From positions 1 through 15,864 of the forward strand of contig DVLP01000419.1 in the NCBI GenBank assembly GCA_018715445.1: DNA of 15,864 bases, read 5' to 3'. Source of the DNA: Candidatus Avipropionibacterium avicola. Lineage in GTDB: Bacteria > Actinomycetota > Actinomycetes > Propionibacteriales > Propionibacteriaceae. The notes below the pieces were generated by a model. It ran no database searches. It saw only the letters and a program-made list of their open reading frames with translations, and was not told where the DNA came from. Made by a program: the position numbers and the translations under genes. Positions 1 to 8,531 of the stretch are shown here, piece by piece (within the stretch, counting starts at the first letter, position 1; every line of letters begins with the position of its first letter).

Positions 1-780
1 GCCGCCCCACTGCCGACCACGGTGATCACGGCCCTGCTGGGGATCGGGTCGGACGACCACGAACCCTTCCTGCGCTACGGCACCGCGATCGCCGGGGCCC
101 TGGACGGTATCCAGTCGCTGCGCCATGCCCGCGAGCTGCGGATCGCCGAGCAGGAGTTGGGCACGATCTTCTCGCGTCTGCTCGTCGAGCGCCGCGACGA
201 CCCTCGCCAGGACGTGATCAGTGACCTCGCCGCCGTCGACCAGGACCGCGCCACCCACACCGAGCTGCTGTCCCTGTGCACCCTGCTCCTGGTGGCCGGC
301 TTCGAGACCACGGTGAACCTGATCGGCAGCACCGTGCTCAACCTGCACCGCCACGACCAGTGGCCGTTGGTGGTCGAGGACCCCACGCTGGCCGAGGCCG
401 CCATCGAGGAGACCCTGCGCTTCGATCCACCGGTCCAGGTCACCGGACGTCTCACCACCACCGAGATGGAGCTGGGCGGCCACACCGTCCCCGCCGGGAC
501 CTCGGTCGTGGCACTGCTGGGCGGCACCGGCCGCGACCCGGAGGTCTTCGACCGGGCCGACGAGTTCGACCTGACGCGGCCCCACCAGAGCGATCACCTG
601 GCCTTCTCGGCCGGGGTCCACTACTGCCTGGGAGCCCCGTTGGCCCGTCTGGAGGCCCGGATCGCGGTCGCCGAACTGGCACGACGGATGCCACGACTGG
701 CCTCCACCGGACCGGTACGGATGCGCCCCACCACGACCCTGCGCGGCCCGGCACACCTCGGCGTGCGGATCGTCGACTGA
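1..780 (+). CDS. Cytochrome P450, C-terminal part (5' end outside window)
   Basis: Heme-thiolate monooxygenase of the soluble bacterial class, which needs separate ferredoxin/reductase partners. The reading frame is open from base 1 and gives 259 residues, so roughly the first 140 residues of a usual 400-residue P450 are missing. All core motifs are visible (numbered from the window edge): the I-helix oxygen-activation motif AGFETT at about 99-104, the K-helix ExxR (E137, R140), and the heme loop FSAGVHYCLG with the axial cysteine at about 209, followed by the L-helix APLARLEAR. A GTG at 22 lies in the same frame but is internal, because the residues before it (PLPTT) continue the family pattern. 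It ends 19 nt before the lepA stop, tail to tail. The substrate and CYP family cannot be told from this part. The fold assignment is secure. Confidence 0.95.
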   Translation, partial: AAPLPTTVITALLGIGSDDHEPFLRYGTAIAGALDGIQSLRHARELRIAEQELGTIFSRLLVERRDDPRQDVISDLAAVDQDRATHTELLSLCTLLLVAGFETTVNLIGSTVLNLHRHDQWPLVVEDPTLAEAAIEETLRFDPPVQVTGRLTTTEMELGGHTVPAGTSVVALLGGTGRDPEVFDRADEFDLTRPHQSDHLAFSAGVHYCLGAPLARLEARIAVAELARRMPRLASTGPVRMRPTTTLRGPAHLGVRIVD

Positions 781-799
781 GCCTGCGGGCCCGCGGCGG

Positions 800-2641
800 T
801 CAGGACTTCTTGTCGGCCGTGGACTCGCCGGTGGACAGCGCCGCGACGAAGGCCTCCTGCGGGACCTCGACCCGTCCGACCATCTTCATCCGCTTCTTGC
901 CCTCCTTCTGCTTCTCGAGCAGCTTGCGCTTGCGGGAGATGTCGCCGCCGTAGCACTTGGCCAGCACGTCCTTGCGCATCGCCCGGATCGTCTCGCGAGC
1001 GATCACCCGGGAGCCGATGGCGGCCTGGATCGGCACCTCGAACTGCTGACGCGGGATGAGGTCCTTGAGCTTGCCGGCCATCGCCAGGCCGTAGGAGTAG
1101 GCGTTGTCGGCGTGCACGATCGCCGAGAAGGCGTCGACCGGCTCGCCGTGCAGCAGGATGTCGACCTTGACCAGCTTGGCCGCCTCCTCCCCCGCGTCCT
1201 CGTAGTCCAGCGAGGCATAGCCCTTGGTGCGCGACTTCAACGCATCGAAGAAGTCGAAGACGATCTCGGCCAGCGGCAGGGTGTAGCGGATCTCGACCCG
1301 GTCCTCGGAGAGGTAGTCCAGTCCCTGCTGGATCCCACGGCGGGCCTGGCAGAGCTCCAGGATGGAGCCGATGAACTCGGCCGGGGCCAGGATGGTCGCC
1401 TTCACCACCGGCTCGTAGACCTCGGCGATCTTGCCGGTCGTGGGGTACTCGCTCGGGTTGGTGACCACCAGCTCGGACCCGTCCTCCATCGCCACCCGGT
1501 ACACCACGTTCGGCGCGGTCGAGATCAGGTCGAGGTTGAACTCACGCTCCAGACGCTCCCGCACGATCTCCATGTGGAGCAGGCCGAGGAAGCCGATCCG
1601 GAAGCCGAAGCCCAGGGCACCGGAGGTCTCCGGCTCGTAGACCAGGGCGGCGTCGTTGAGCTGCAACTTGTCCAGCGCCTCGCGCAGCTCCGGGTAGTCG
1701 GCCCCGTCGATCGGGAAGAGCCCGGCATAGACCATCGGCTTGGGCGTGCGATAGCCCGACAGCATCTGCTGGGCCGGCTTGGAGGCCACCGTCACGGTGT
1801 CACCGACCCGTGACTGACGGACCTCCTTCACCCCGGTGATCAGGTAGCCGACCTCGCCGACCCCGAGCGAAGCCGCCTTCGTCGGCTCCGGGGAGATCAC
1901 TCCGACCTCGAGGGTCTCGTGGGAGGCACGGGTCGACATCATCAGCACCCGCTCACGGTGGCTCAGCTCACCGTCGACCACCCGGACGTAGGTGACCACG
2001 CCACGGTAGGTGTCGTAGACCGAGTCGAAGATCAGCGCCCGCGCCGGAGCGTCCGGATCGCCGACCGGGGCCGGGGTCTGGGCCACGATGCGATCGAGCA
2101 GGGCCTCCACCCCCAGCCCGGTCTTCGCCGAGACCCGCAGCACGTCCGACGGGTCCCCACCGATGATGTGGGCCAGTTCCTCGGCGTACTTCTCGGGCTG
2201 GGCACTGGGCAGGTCGATCTTGTTGAGGACCGGAATGATCGTCAGGTCCGCCTCGAGTGCCAGGTAGAGGTTGGCCAGGGTCTGGGCCTCGATCCCCTGC
2301 GCGGCGTCGACCAGCAGGACGGCCGCCTCACAGGCCTCCAACGACCGCGAAACCTCGTAGGTGAAGTCGACGTGGCCGGGGGTGTCGATCATGTTGAGCA
2401 CATGGGTCGTCCCCTCGACCTGCCACGGCATCCGGACGGCCTGGGACTTGATGGTGATGCCCCGCTCGCGCTCGATGTCCATCCGGTCCAGGTACTGCGC
2501 GCGCATCGACCGTGCGTCCACCACCCCGGTGAGCTGCAGCATGCGGTCGGCCAGGGTCGACTTGCCGTGGTCGATGTGAGCGATGATGCAGAAGTTGCGG
2601 ATCAACGCCGGATCGGTCCGGCCGACGACAGGTACGTTCAT
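800..2641 (-). CDS. lepA: Elongation factor 4 (LepA), ribosomal back-translocase GTPase
   Basis: Translation GTPase that binds the ribosome and remodels or back-translocates stalled complexes; it acts in the cytoplasm and at the membrane. The product is 613 residues, normal for the family. GTPase motifs are all present: G1 AHIDHGKS at 21-28, G2 RGIT at 60-63, G3 DTPGH at 86-90, G4 NKID at 140-143 and G5 SAK at 171-173. The LepA-specific C-terminal domain ends with the basic stretch [11 protein letters not shown] chose the ATG at 2641 ([10 protein letters not shown]) because it lies just before the conserved [14 protein letters not shown] block and has a GAAAG ribosome-binding site 6 nt upstream. 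The frame stays open for another 460 nt upstream, but that stretch overlaps the divergent propeller gene and has no LepA similarity. It is convergent with the P450 and divergent from the gene at 2721. Confidence 0.98.
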   Translation of the reverse strand: MNVPVVGRTDPALIRNFCIIAHIDHGKSTLADRMLQLTGVVDARSMRAQYLDRMDIERERGITIKSQAVRMPWQVEGTTHVLNMIDTPGHVDFTYEVSRSLEACEAAVLLVDAAQGIEAQTLANLYLALEADLTIIPVLNKIDLPSAQPEKYAEELAHIIGGDPSDVLRVSAKTGLGVEALLDRIVAQTPAPVGDPDAPARALIFDSVYDTYRGVVTYVRVVDGELSHRERVLMMSTRASHETLEVGVISPEPTKAASLGVGEVGYLITGVKEVRQSRVGDTVTVASKPAQQMLSGYRTPKPMVYAGLFPIDGADYPELREALDKLQLNDAALVYEPETSGALGFGFRIGFLGLLHMEIVRERLEREFNLDLISTAPNVVYRVAMEDGSELVVTNPSEYPTTGKIAEVYEPVVKATILAPAEFIGSILELCQARRGIQQGLDYLSEDRVEIRYTLPLAEIVFDFFDALKSRTKGYASLDYEDAGEEAAKLVKVDILLHGEPVDAFSAIVHADNAYSYGLAMAGKLKDLIPRQQFEVPIQAAIGSRVIARETIRAMRKDVLAKCYGGDISRKRKLLEKQKEGKKRMKMVGRVEVPQEAFVAALSTGESTADKKS

Positions 2642-2707
2642 GAACAACTTTCGACGTGCACGTGAGGTGGCGAACAGACATCTTCCCATGACACCGGGAC
2701 CCTGAGC

Positions 2708-2713
2708 CATTAT
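2708..2713 (+). promoter_or_regulatory. Possible -10 element for a leaderless start at 2721
   Basis: CATTAT ends 7 nt before the ATG at 2721, and no good ribosome-binding site precedes that ATG. This is the geometry expected of a leaderless actinobacterial transcript starting at the ATG. The complementary strand carries AATAAT at about the same place, which could be the -10 of divergent lepA. Only short matches support this; no convincing -35 box is seen at the right spacing. Confidence 0.35.
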
Positions 2714-2720
2714 TGGGTCC

Positions 2721-4589
2721 ATGAGCACCCGCCGGCGACGCCGGGCCACCCAGCAATGGGCCCCCTTCCCGGTCCAGGACTGGACCCGGTACGCCCGTTC
2801 CAGCACGGCCTGGCGCCGGTCCCGTCGGACCCCACGACTGGCTCTGGTCGTGACGCTGGCCGTGGTGCTGCTGGCCAGCGGGGCCCTGGTCGTCGCCGAC
2901 CTGCCGGCGCGCTCCGGTGGCCCGACGGCGACCGCACCCCACCCGTACCTGCCACCGGACGGATCCACCGTCGACGCCGAGGTCGACCCGGACTCCGACG
3001 ACGCCGATGTGCTCCCGGCAGCGCTGGGCTCAGCGGTGTTCGCGACCCCGGGCGCCACCCAGTCGGTCCCGGCCGCGGTCGGGACGGTGCTGCTGGGCGC
3101 CACCGGGATGAGGCTGGACCGGCCCGTGTGGCGCCAGACCCTGGCGCTGGCCGACCACGACGAGTACGAGCTGTGGACCGCGGTCGGCGACCTGCGACTG
3201 CTCGCGGTCAGTCATCCGTCGCCCCGCGGCTTCACCGGCGGCGTCCTGGTGCTGCCGGAGCAGGCACGAGCCGACCAGACCTGGCGCTCGTCCGGTGACC
3301 TGGTGGTGCCGCCGGGCGCCGGGACCAAGGAGGGACTGCGGTGGCGGGCCGAGTTCACCTCCCGGGCCGACCCGGATCCCGACTGCCTCCTGGTCACCGG
3401 CGAGTTGCTCGTCGAGGGCCGCTCGACCACGGAGCTGGGCTATCGCTGGTGCCGTGGCCGAGGGCCCCTCGAACAACGCATGGTCGACGACCAGGGCAGC
3501 AGCCGGACCGTACGGGTGGTCTCCGGGCGCGATCCGGCCCCGGTTCCCACCGCCCACCGGTCGGGCCAGCCCACCCCGGCGACGCAGTGGCAGGGATCGT
3601 CGCGATCGGCGGTCAGTGTGGTGCCCGAGGTCGGCACCGAGACGATGACGGGCTCACCCGGCCGTGCGATCGGCGAGACCACCGCCGGGCGGACGGTGAT
3701 CGGCACCGATCTCGCCGATGTGCTCGTCCTCGATCCGGACGGTGAGCACCTGGTGCTGCGCCACCGGTTGTACGCCGGTGGCTGGCCGGTCGCTGTGGGG
3801 GTCTTCGGCGACCTGGTGGTGGTCTCCACGGGGCGACGACAGCTGGTGGGCTTCGACAGCGCGACCGGGCGCCAGGTGTGGCGCCATCGGTTGCCCGATG
3901 TCACCACGAGCCGGTTGTGGCGGATCGACGACCGGACCGCGGCCCTCGGGCTGGTCAACGGTGAGGTGTGGGCACTCGATCTGGTCACCGGTGAACGCCG
4001 CTGGCAGCATGCGGCCCTGGACTCCGGAGCAGTGCCGGTGGCCACCGCGCCGGGGATCGTGCTCTCGGTGACCCGGACCGGGGAGGTGGTCGCCCTGGAG
4101 GCCGACACCGGGCAGGTCCGGTGGAGTCGCCAACCACCGGCCACGGTGGTCGATGCGGTGCAGATCGCCAATGCGCGGGCCTGGGTCTTCACCGATGAGG
4201 GCCTGTTCGTCCACGATCTCGCCACCGGTGAGGTGGTGGGGCGTCGCCGTGCCCTGATCGGCACGGTGGTGGTGGCCCTCGACCGGGCCACCGTGCTGGT
4301 GCAGCCGGGGGTGTCGTTGGAGGCCGTCGACGAGACCGGGGCCCGGCAGTGGCAGCTGGATCTGGGATGTGACCCGGTGATCGCCCACGAGGCGGTGCTG
4401 CTGTGCTGGCACGGCGACCGGGTGAGCGCGATCGACGCCGACGGACGGGTGGTCGCCGAGCAGCAGGTCGTCGAGCACCTGCCCGGGCAACTGGTCGCGA
4501 CGGCCGTCACCGGTGGCGTCGCGTGGCGGGCGAATCGCACCGGGGTCGGTACGGGAGCGGCCTGGGAGGTGTTCACATGGCGGAGGTGA
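2721..4589 (+). CDS. Membrane-anchored PQQ-like beta-propeller protein of unknown function
   Basis: Product of 622 residues. The N-terminus is very basic (RRRRR at 4-8, more Arg to residue 39), followed by one hydrophobic helix at about 40-59, so the bulk should lie outside the membrane. Residues 60-310 are not recognisable. From about 330 to 600 there are seven repeats with the pattern V/A-x-D-x-x-T/D-G-x-x-x-W: the glycines fall at 341, 383, 424, 464, 503, 540 and 575, that is every 35-42 residues. This matches PQQ-like/quinoprotein-type propeller blades, enough for one seven-bladed propeller. Such propellers often act as binding scaffolds; nothing here shows an enzyme active site or proves PQQ binding. 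The gene overlaps the next membrane-protein gene by 13 nt, implying co-translation and probably a joint role. The specific function is unknown. Confidence 0.85.
   Translation: MSTRRRRRATQQWAPFPVQDWTRYARSSTAWRRSRRTPRLALVVTLAVVLLASGALVVADLPARSGGPTATAPHPYLPPDGSTVDAEVDPDSDDADVLPAALGSAVFATPGATQSVPAAVGTVLLGATGMRLDRPVWRQTLALADHDEYELWTAVGDLRLLAVSHPSPRGFTGGVLVLPEQARADQTWRSSGDLVVPPGAGTKEGLRWRAEFTSRADPDPDCLLVTGELLVEGRSTTELGYRWCRGRGPLEQRMVDDQGSSRTVRVVSGRDPAPVPTAHRSGQPTPATQWQGSSRSAVSVVPEVGTETMTGSPGRAIGETTAGRTVIGTDLADVLVLDPDGEHLVLRHRLYAGGWPVAVGVFGDLVVVSTGRRQLVGFDSATGRQVWRHRLPDVTTSRLWRIDDRTAALGLVNGEVWALDLVTGERRWQHAALDSGAVPVATAPGIVLSVTRTGEVVALEADTGQVRWSRQPPATVVDAVQIANARAWVFTDEGLFVHDLATGEVVGRRRALIGTVVVALDRATVLVQPGVSLEAVDETGARQWQLDLGCDPVIAHEAVLLCWHGDRVSAIDADGRVVAEQQVVEHLPGQLVATAVTGGVAWRANRTGVGTGAAWEVFTWRR
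4564..4570 (+). promoter_or_regulatory. Strong ribosome-binding site inside the upstream gene
   Basis: GGGAGGT lies 6 nt before the ATG at 4577 and within the last codons of the propeller gene. It fixes the start of the membrane-protein gene and indicates translational coupling of the pair. Confidence 0.8.
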
Positions 4590-6310
4590 GCCTGCAGGCC
4601 GAGGGGGTGGCCGGGCGTCCCGGTCCGTGGCGGTGGCTGCGTCAGCTGGTGCGCCAGGTGGTCCGCGAACCGATCGCGGCCGGACGACTGCGCGACGTCG
4701 GCTGGCCGGACGGCCTGCGCGTGGTCGTCCTGGTCTGCCTGGCCGGACTCGGGGTCGCCACCGTGCTGGTCATGGTCGCCGAGCCACTGCGCCGGGCCAC
4801 CGCGCTGGCGCCGGTCGGCAACGATCTCAGCATCCCCCGACCCCCGGTCATCGTGTTGTTGCTCCTGGTCGCGCTGTGCCTGACGACCTTCCTGCTGGCC
4901 TGCACCCACGGCCCGGTGTGGCTGATGGTGCTCGGCTACGTCGTCGGTGTGCCGGCCCAGTTGGTGATCGGGATGTACGGCATGGTCACTGCCACCGGGA
5001 TGTCGTCGGCGGCCGTGGCGAGCGTCCTCCTGGTGGCCGCGGTGTGCGTCGCGATGGCGGTGTGGCGCCGTCGCGGACTGGGTCGCTACCAGTTCGCGAT
5101 CCTGTACGGCCTGGTGCTGGCCCAGGCCGTGGTGGCCACCGTCGATGCCACTCGCCACGCCGTCCCCTTCGGCTTCGACCTGGTGCCCGGGTTGGTGGGC
5201 CTGCAGATCCTGCTGCTGGCTCCGCTGGCGATGCCGATGACCTTTGCCGCCGGGACCGCGCCGGCCGAGGTGTCGGTGACCCTGTCGCTGCGGGCGGCCA
5301 CCCTGCTGGGCCGACGCAGCCGCCGATCGGTGACCTACACCGTGATGGCAGCGGTGCTGGTGCTGGCGATCGGACAGACCGGGTGGGCGGTGCTGGGCCT
5401 CGATCGGGCGAGCCTGCCCTGGCAGGCCGTGGTGGCCACCGCCACCTCCATCGTGCTGTGGGCAGGCCTCGGGGCGCTGGTGGTCCGGACGCGTCGTCGA
5501 AGTCCCTGGCGCAGTGCCGACGTGGCCGAGTCCGGCTCCGCCCTCGGGCTGCCCGCCGGCGTCGTCCTGATCGGGGCGTACGTCCCCCTGATGGCGGTCG
5601 CCGTGGTGCTGATGGTGCTGGCGGCGGTGATCCCGGCACTCGGCTGGTCGTACGGGATCCTCCAGCGTGACGAGTCGGTGGCCACGATGCGCGGACTGGC
5701 GGCCGTGGCGGCCCTGCTGGTCGCCCGCTGGTCGTGGCGACGGGGGCAGCAGAGCCGAGCCGTGGTGCTGGTCTGTGCCGTCGTCGCCGTGCTGCCCATG
5801 ATCGCCACCGGAGTGGTGTCACCGCAGCGAGCCTTCACCATCGACCCCACCCTGGTGACCGTCGCCCTGGTGGTCGTGCTGACGGTCTGGACGATCCTGC
5901 TGGCGGTACGGGGGCGCCTGAGCGAGACCCGGGCGGTCGGTGTGTTGGCCCTGGGGGTGCTGGCCTGCCTCATCCCCCATCGCACGATCCTGGCCGAACC
6001 GTTGGAGTTCCTCTTCGGCAACGGGGTCGGGCTGGTGCTGTTCGGCCTGTGGTGGCAGTTCCTCAGTGCCAGTGAGATCGCCAACCGCCGCTCGGCGCGG
6101 TTCGGTCTGTCGTCGCGGGTGTTGCTGCTGTTGACCAGTCACCTGCTGACGACGGTGGTGCTGGCCTACTTCGTGCTGACCCGCCAACCCGCCGTCGGCG
6201 GGATGCAGGACACCGTCGCCTTCGGTGATGCGACCCTCGGGTTGGCGATCCTGGCCGCGGCCGTGATCGCCGTGCTGGGCGACATCGGCCGCGACCGTCT
6301 CCCGGTGTGA
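4577..6310 (+). CDS. Polytopic membrane protein of unknown function (about 16 helices)
   Basis: Product of 577 residues, almost entirely hydrophobic after a cytoplasmic, Arg-rich start of about 45 residues. Likely membrane segments by eye lie near 47-67, 90-109, 113-137, 143-163, 172-191, 202-224, 252-274, 283-303, 326-355, 369-386, 393-414, 424-445, 451-470, 476-497, 513-534 and 551-570; Arg clusters at 164-166, 246-250, 304-308 and 387-389 fit cytoplasmic loops. I recognise no transporter, glycosyltransferase or protease motif. The start is set by the GGGAGGT site 6 nt upstream. Because it overlaps the propeller gene by 13 nt, the two products probably form one membrane complex with the propeller on the outer face; that is inference. 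It ends 6 nt before the stop of the convergent LURP-one gene. Confidence 0.85.
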   Translation: MAEVSLQAEGVAGRPGPWRWLRQLVRQVVREPIAAGRLRDVGWPDGLRVVVLVCLAGLGVATVLVMVAEPLRRATALAPVGNDLSIPRPPVIVLLLLVALCLTTFLLACTHGPVWLMVLGYVVGVPAQLVIGMYGMVTATGMSSAAVASVLLVAAVCVAMAVWRRRGLGRYQFAILYGLVLAQAVVATVDATRHAVPFGFDLVPGLVGLQILLLAPLAMPMTFAAGTAPAEVSVTLSLRAATLLGRRSRRSVTYTVMAAVLVLAIGQTGWAVLGLDRASLPWQAVVATATSIVLWAGLGALVVRTRRRSPWRSADVAESGSALGLPAGVVLIGAYVPLMAVAVVLMVLAAVIPALGWSYGILQRDESVATMRGLAAVAALLVARWSWRRGQQSRAVVLVCAVVAVLPMIATGVVSPQRAFTIDPTLVTVALVVVLTVWTILLAVRGRLSETRAVGVLALGVLACLIPHRTILAEPLEFLFGNGVGLVLFGLWWQFLSASEIANRRSARFGLSSRVLLLLTSHLLTTVVLAYFVLTRQPAVGGMQDTVAFGDATLGLAILAAAVIAVLGDIGRDRLPV

Positions 6311-6316
6311 TCCGGG

Positions 6317-6901
6317 TCAGCGACCCATCAGCGCGTCACAGGCGACGGCCAGGCAGGCACCCACGCGCCAGTCGAGGCGGGCACCGTTCGAGGCCGCTGG
6401 CAGGCTGCAGTCGTACGAGTCGCGCAAGGACCACTGCCGCTCGATCGAGATCAGCGGGTCGCCGGCGTCGGTGGTGAAGTCGAAGTGGATGGGCCATCCG
6501 AAATCGGTGAAGCGGCGCAGGAAGGCCACCGCGGCATTGCGCTCCTGCCCTCGGCCGGTGATGCCCTGGCCGGGGACCTCGACGATCCAGGTCGAACGCA
6601 ACAGCGAAGCGCCGAAGTCCTTGCGGAACAGCCCGATCGGCTGACCGGCACCATCGGTGATGTCATAGGTGGCGTTGAGGTCCATCACATTGCGGGCGAG
6701 GAAGCCGAACACCGGCTGGGTCTTGGCCTCGTCGGAGTAGAACGTGACGCTCTCCTTGAGCGCGAACCGCTTCTGCTCGGCCAGGGCCAGCATCGGTCCG
6801 TCGGCGCCCCCGGCGCGGACCTCGTAGCGGTTGACCATCATGGTGATCCGCTGCCGCAGCGTGATCCGATCGAGGACGGCAAGCCCGTCAGGTGATGTCA
6901 T
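6317..6901 (-). CDS. LURP-one-related (tubby/scramblase-like fold) protein
   Basis: Product of 194 residues, a single-domain length for the family. The pattern is that of actinobacterial LURP-one-related proteins: an N-terminal [10 protein letters not shown] strand, [17 protein letters not shown] at about 42-58, then [19 protein letters not shown], the core [16 protein letters not shown], and a C-terminal strand-rich half. The fold is a beta-barrel around a central helix, shared with tubby and phospholipid scramblases. In bacteria its role is not established; lipid or membrane association is the usual suggestion. There are two ATG candidates, 6910 and 6901. The upstream GGCGAGG abuts the first, leaving no spacing, but sits 9 nt from the second, so 6901 is preferred. 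It is convergent with the polytopic membrane gene (6-nt gap) and divergent from rpsT. Confidence 0.85.
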   Translation of the reverse strand: MTSPDGLAVLDRITLRQRITMMVNRYEVRAGGADGPMLALAEQKRFALKESVTFYSDEAKTQPVFGFLARNVMDLNATYDITDGAGQPIGLFRKDFGASLLRSTWIVEVPGQGITGRGQERNAAVAFLRRFTDFGWPIHFDFTTDAGDPLISIERQWSLRDSYDCSLPAASNGARLDWRVGACLAVACDALMGR

Positions 6902-6954
6902 GGGCGACATCCTCGCCGGTCAGGAGGTCACCAGGACTCCGGCACGGAGCGAAG

Positions 6955-6984
6955 TTGAGGCAGCGCGCCGGTGCCTGCTAGAGT
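6955..6984 (+). promoter_or_regulatory. rpsT promoter (-35 TTGAGG, extended -10 TGCTAGAGT)
   Basis: TTGAGG at 6955-6960 and TAGAGT at 6979-6984 are separated by 18 nt, and the -10 is preceded by TGC (TGn extended -10). This matches a housekeeping sigma-70-type (actinobacterial SigA/HrdB) promoter. The predicted transcript start is near 6991, giving a leader of about 59 nt before the rpsT GTG. Confidence 0.7.
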
Positions 6985-6992
6985 GGGCCGTC

Positions 6993-7008
6993 GCGCCCGC
7001 AGGGGCGC
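6993..7008 (+). promoter_or_regulatory. Hairpin at the 5' end of the rpsT leader
   Basis: Perfect 6-bp stem GCGCCC/GGGCGC with a GCAG tetraloop. It starts within a few bases of the predicted transcription start, so it would cap the 5' end of the rpsT mRNA. It could stabilise the message or take part in S20 autoregulation; neither is shown by sequence alone. Confidence 0.5.
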
Positions 7009-7049
7009 AACCAGAACTTACCAACGTCCTGACAACGAAGGCATGCCCT

Positions 7050-7313
7050 GTGGCCAACATCAAGTCCCAGATCAAGCGGAACAAGACCAACGAGAAGGCT
7101 CGCCAGCGCAACAAGGCTGTCCGCTCGCGGCTGAAGTCCGCGATCCGGAGCTTCCGCGAGGCTGCTGACGCCGGCGACAACGCCAAGGCTCAGGAGCACG
7201 CCCGCACCGCGACCCGCCTGCTCGACAAGGCGGCCTCCAAGGGCGTCATCCACAAGAACCAGGCCGCCAACCGCAAGTCGAAGGTGGCTGCCCGCGCTGC
7301 TGCGCTCAGCTGA
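7050..7313 (+). CDS. rpsT: 30S ribosomal protein S20
   Basis: Small, very basic protein of 87 residues that binds 16S rRNA in the 30S subunit. The sequence fits the family from end to end: [20 protein letters not shown] at the N-terminus, a long helical middle ([14 protein letters not shown]), and the C-terminal motif [16 protein letters not shown]. The start is the GTG at 7050, with GAAGG at 7037-7041 8 nt upstream. The frame stays open further upstream, but those codons are outside the family and span the promoter. It has its own promoter and terminator, is divergent from the LURP-one gene and convergent with holA. In actinobacteria rpsT commonly lies opposite holA in this way. In E. coli S20 represses its own translation; the leader hairpin here might serve something similar. 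Confidence 0.98.
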   Translation: MANIKSQIKRNKTNEKARQRNKAVRSRLKSAIRSFREAADAGDNAKAQEHARTATRLLDKAASKGVIHKNQAANRKSKVAARAAALS

Positions 7314-7333
7314 GCTGGGCCAACTGACTTCAG

Positions 7334-7372
7334 ACGGTCCCGGTCATCCCCTCGTGGGGTGACCGGGACCGT
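7334..7372 (+). terminator. Intrinsic terminator between rpsT and holA (probably bidirectional)
   Basis: Inverted repeat: a 13-bp outer stem (7334-7346 with 7360-7372), a one-base bulge at 7347, a 4-bp CCCC/GGGG inner stem and a TCGT loop. The stem begins 20 nt after the rpsT stop and is followed by a moderately T-rich TGTCGTTC. The convergent holA ends at 7396, so the same hairpin can end both transcripts. Confidence 0.85.
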
Positions 7373-7395
7373 TGTCGTTCAACGGCTCCGTGTGG

Positions 7396-8382
7396 TCACT
7401 GGCGTCCGCGACTGATGGCCAGCACCGCACGCTCCAGGGCGAAGTCGGCGTTCTCGGCCGCACCCTTCACATCGGCATCGGCCTCGGCCACGACCAGCAG
7501 GGCCCGCGCAATGCGGCCCTGGTCCCACCCGCGGGCCTGACTGCGCAGGGTCTTCAACTTCCACGACGGGACCCCGACCTCCTTGGCGAGCTCGGCGTCG
7601 CGCAGTCCACGCGGCGCGGTCACGAACTTGCCCAGGCCGCGCAGGCTCATCGCCAGGGCCGCGGTGACCAGCACCGGCGCCGTCCCGGTGGACAGGGTCC
7701 ACCGCAACTGCTCCAGGGCACGGGTGGTCTGCCCGGCGATGGCGGCGTCGGCCACCGCGAAGCTGGAGACCTCACTGCGCCCGGCGAAGTAGGTGCTGAC
7801 CAGCTGCTCCGAGATCGGTGCCCCGTCGGCGTCGTCGTGCAACTGGCGGACCGCTGCCACCAGCCCCCGCAGGTCTGTGCCCTGGGCATCGACGAGTTGT
7901 TGGGCGACCTGTGGCTCGGTCCGCGCCCCGAGACGGCGGAACTCGGCCTGGACGAACTTCCCCAGTTCCCAGGCCTTGAGCGGTTGGCAGGTGACGACGT
8001 CGACGGTGCCCTTGAGCTTGCGCAGCTTGTCGAGCAGCCCCTTGCCCTTGACGCCTCCGGGATGGACCAGCACCAGCGCGATCTCGGGATCGGGCTGCTT
8101 GGCCAGCCCGACCATCATGTCGACCAGGTCCGGGTTCAGCTCGGACAGCGAACGGATCACGGCCATCCGTTGGCTGGCGAACAGCGATCCCCCGCACATC
8201 TCCGACAGCGTCGTCGCCTCCAACTCGCCGGCATCGGCCCAGGAGATCTCGACCTCGGGCACGATGGCACGTGCCGCTTCGACCCGCTCGGTCACCGCTC
8301 GATCGGCCAACAGGCTCTCGGGCCCGGTCACCAGCAGGGTACGACCGAACGGCGACGGGGAGGTCTGCGAGTCACGCGGCAT
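7396..8382 (-). CDS. holA: DNA polymerase III delta subunit
   Basis: Clamp-loader delta subunit, which opens the sliding clamp ring during chromosomal replication. The product from the ATG at 8382 is 328 residues, typical of actinobacterial HolA. Visible blocks are the N-terminal TLLVTGPESLLADRAV, a central ALVLVHPGGVKGKG and KLRKLKGTVDVVTCQPLKAWELGKFV, then FAVADAAIAGQTTRALEQL and the C-terminal EVGVPSWKLKTLRSQARGW. As expected for delta, there is no working ATPase P-loop. Start choice is weak: ATG 8394 (4 residues longer) is equally possible, and neither has a clear ribosome-binding site. The frame runs on to 8496 but that part crosses a structured intergenic segment. The gene lies downstream of comEC on the same strand, but a long hairpin separates them, so it may have its own promoter. 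Confidence 0.95.
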   Translation of the reverse strand: MPRDSQTSPSPFGRTLLVTGPESLLADRAVTERVEAARAIVPEVEISWADAGELEATTLSEMCGGSLFASQRMAVIRSLSELNPDLVDMMVGLAKQPDPEIALVLVHPGGVKGKGLLDKLRKLKGTVDVVTCQPLKAWELGKFVQAEFRRLGARTEPQVAQQLVDAQGTDLRGLVAAVRQLHDDADGAPISEQLVSTYFAGRSEVSSFAVADAAIAGQTTRALEQLRWTLSTGTAPVLVTAALAMSLRGLGKFVTAPRGLRDAELAKEVGVPSWKLKTLRSQARGWDQGRIARALLVVAEADADVKGAAENADFALERAVLAISRGRQ

Positions 8383-8451
8383 GGAGCACAGCATGCCATC
8401 TGCCACCGACCGGTCCTGACCGTAGTCTGTGCCGGGTGTCCGCACTGCAGC

Positions 8452-8531
8452 GGTGAGGTCCGCAAGCCCAGACGTGGGAACGCCCACCGTCGACAAGGGG
8501 CGGACCCACCGGACCGTGGGCTGACCTCACC
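8452..8531 (-). other. Structured intergenic segment upstream of holA
   Basis: A 9-bp perfect inverted repeat (GGTGAGGTC 8452-8460 with GACCTCACC 8523-8531) is followed inward, after a 4-nt bulge, by a 6-bp stem (8465-8470 with 8517-8522), enclosing about 46 nt. Inside is GTGGG/CCCAC (8474-8478 with 8483-8487). A second pairing, GGTCCGC 8457-8463 with GCGGACC 8500-8506 (7 bp), excludes part of the outer stem. The motif GTCCGCA occurs at 8438 and 8458, and its complement at 8539. This could be a structured holA leader, a small RNA, or chance in GC-rich DNA. It does not resemble a tRNA. Confidence 0.4.

Noticed and set aside
785..794. Perfect palindrome GCGGGCCCGC between the P450 and lepA stops
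   Set aside because: It has no loop and no T-rich tail, and such palindromes are common by chance at this GC content; too weak for a terminator call.
2642..3103. In-frame upstream extension of lepA by about 150 residues
   Set aside because: It overlaps the divergent propeller gene, has low-complexity composition typical of GC-rich antisense frames, and precedes the conserved LepA N-terminus.
3440..5158. Long minus-strand open frame of 572 codons
   Set aside because: Antisense to two well-supported genes and rich in His/Arg/Gln/Thr as expected of a shadow frame; no recognisable motif.
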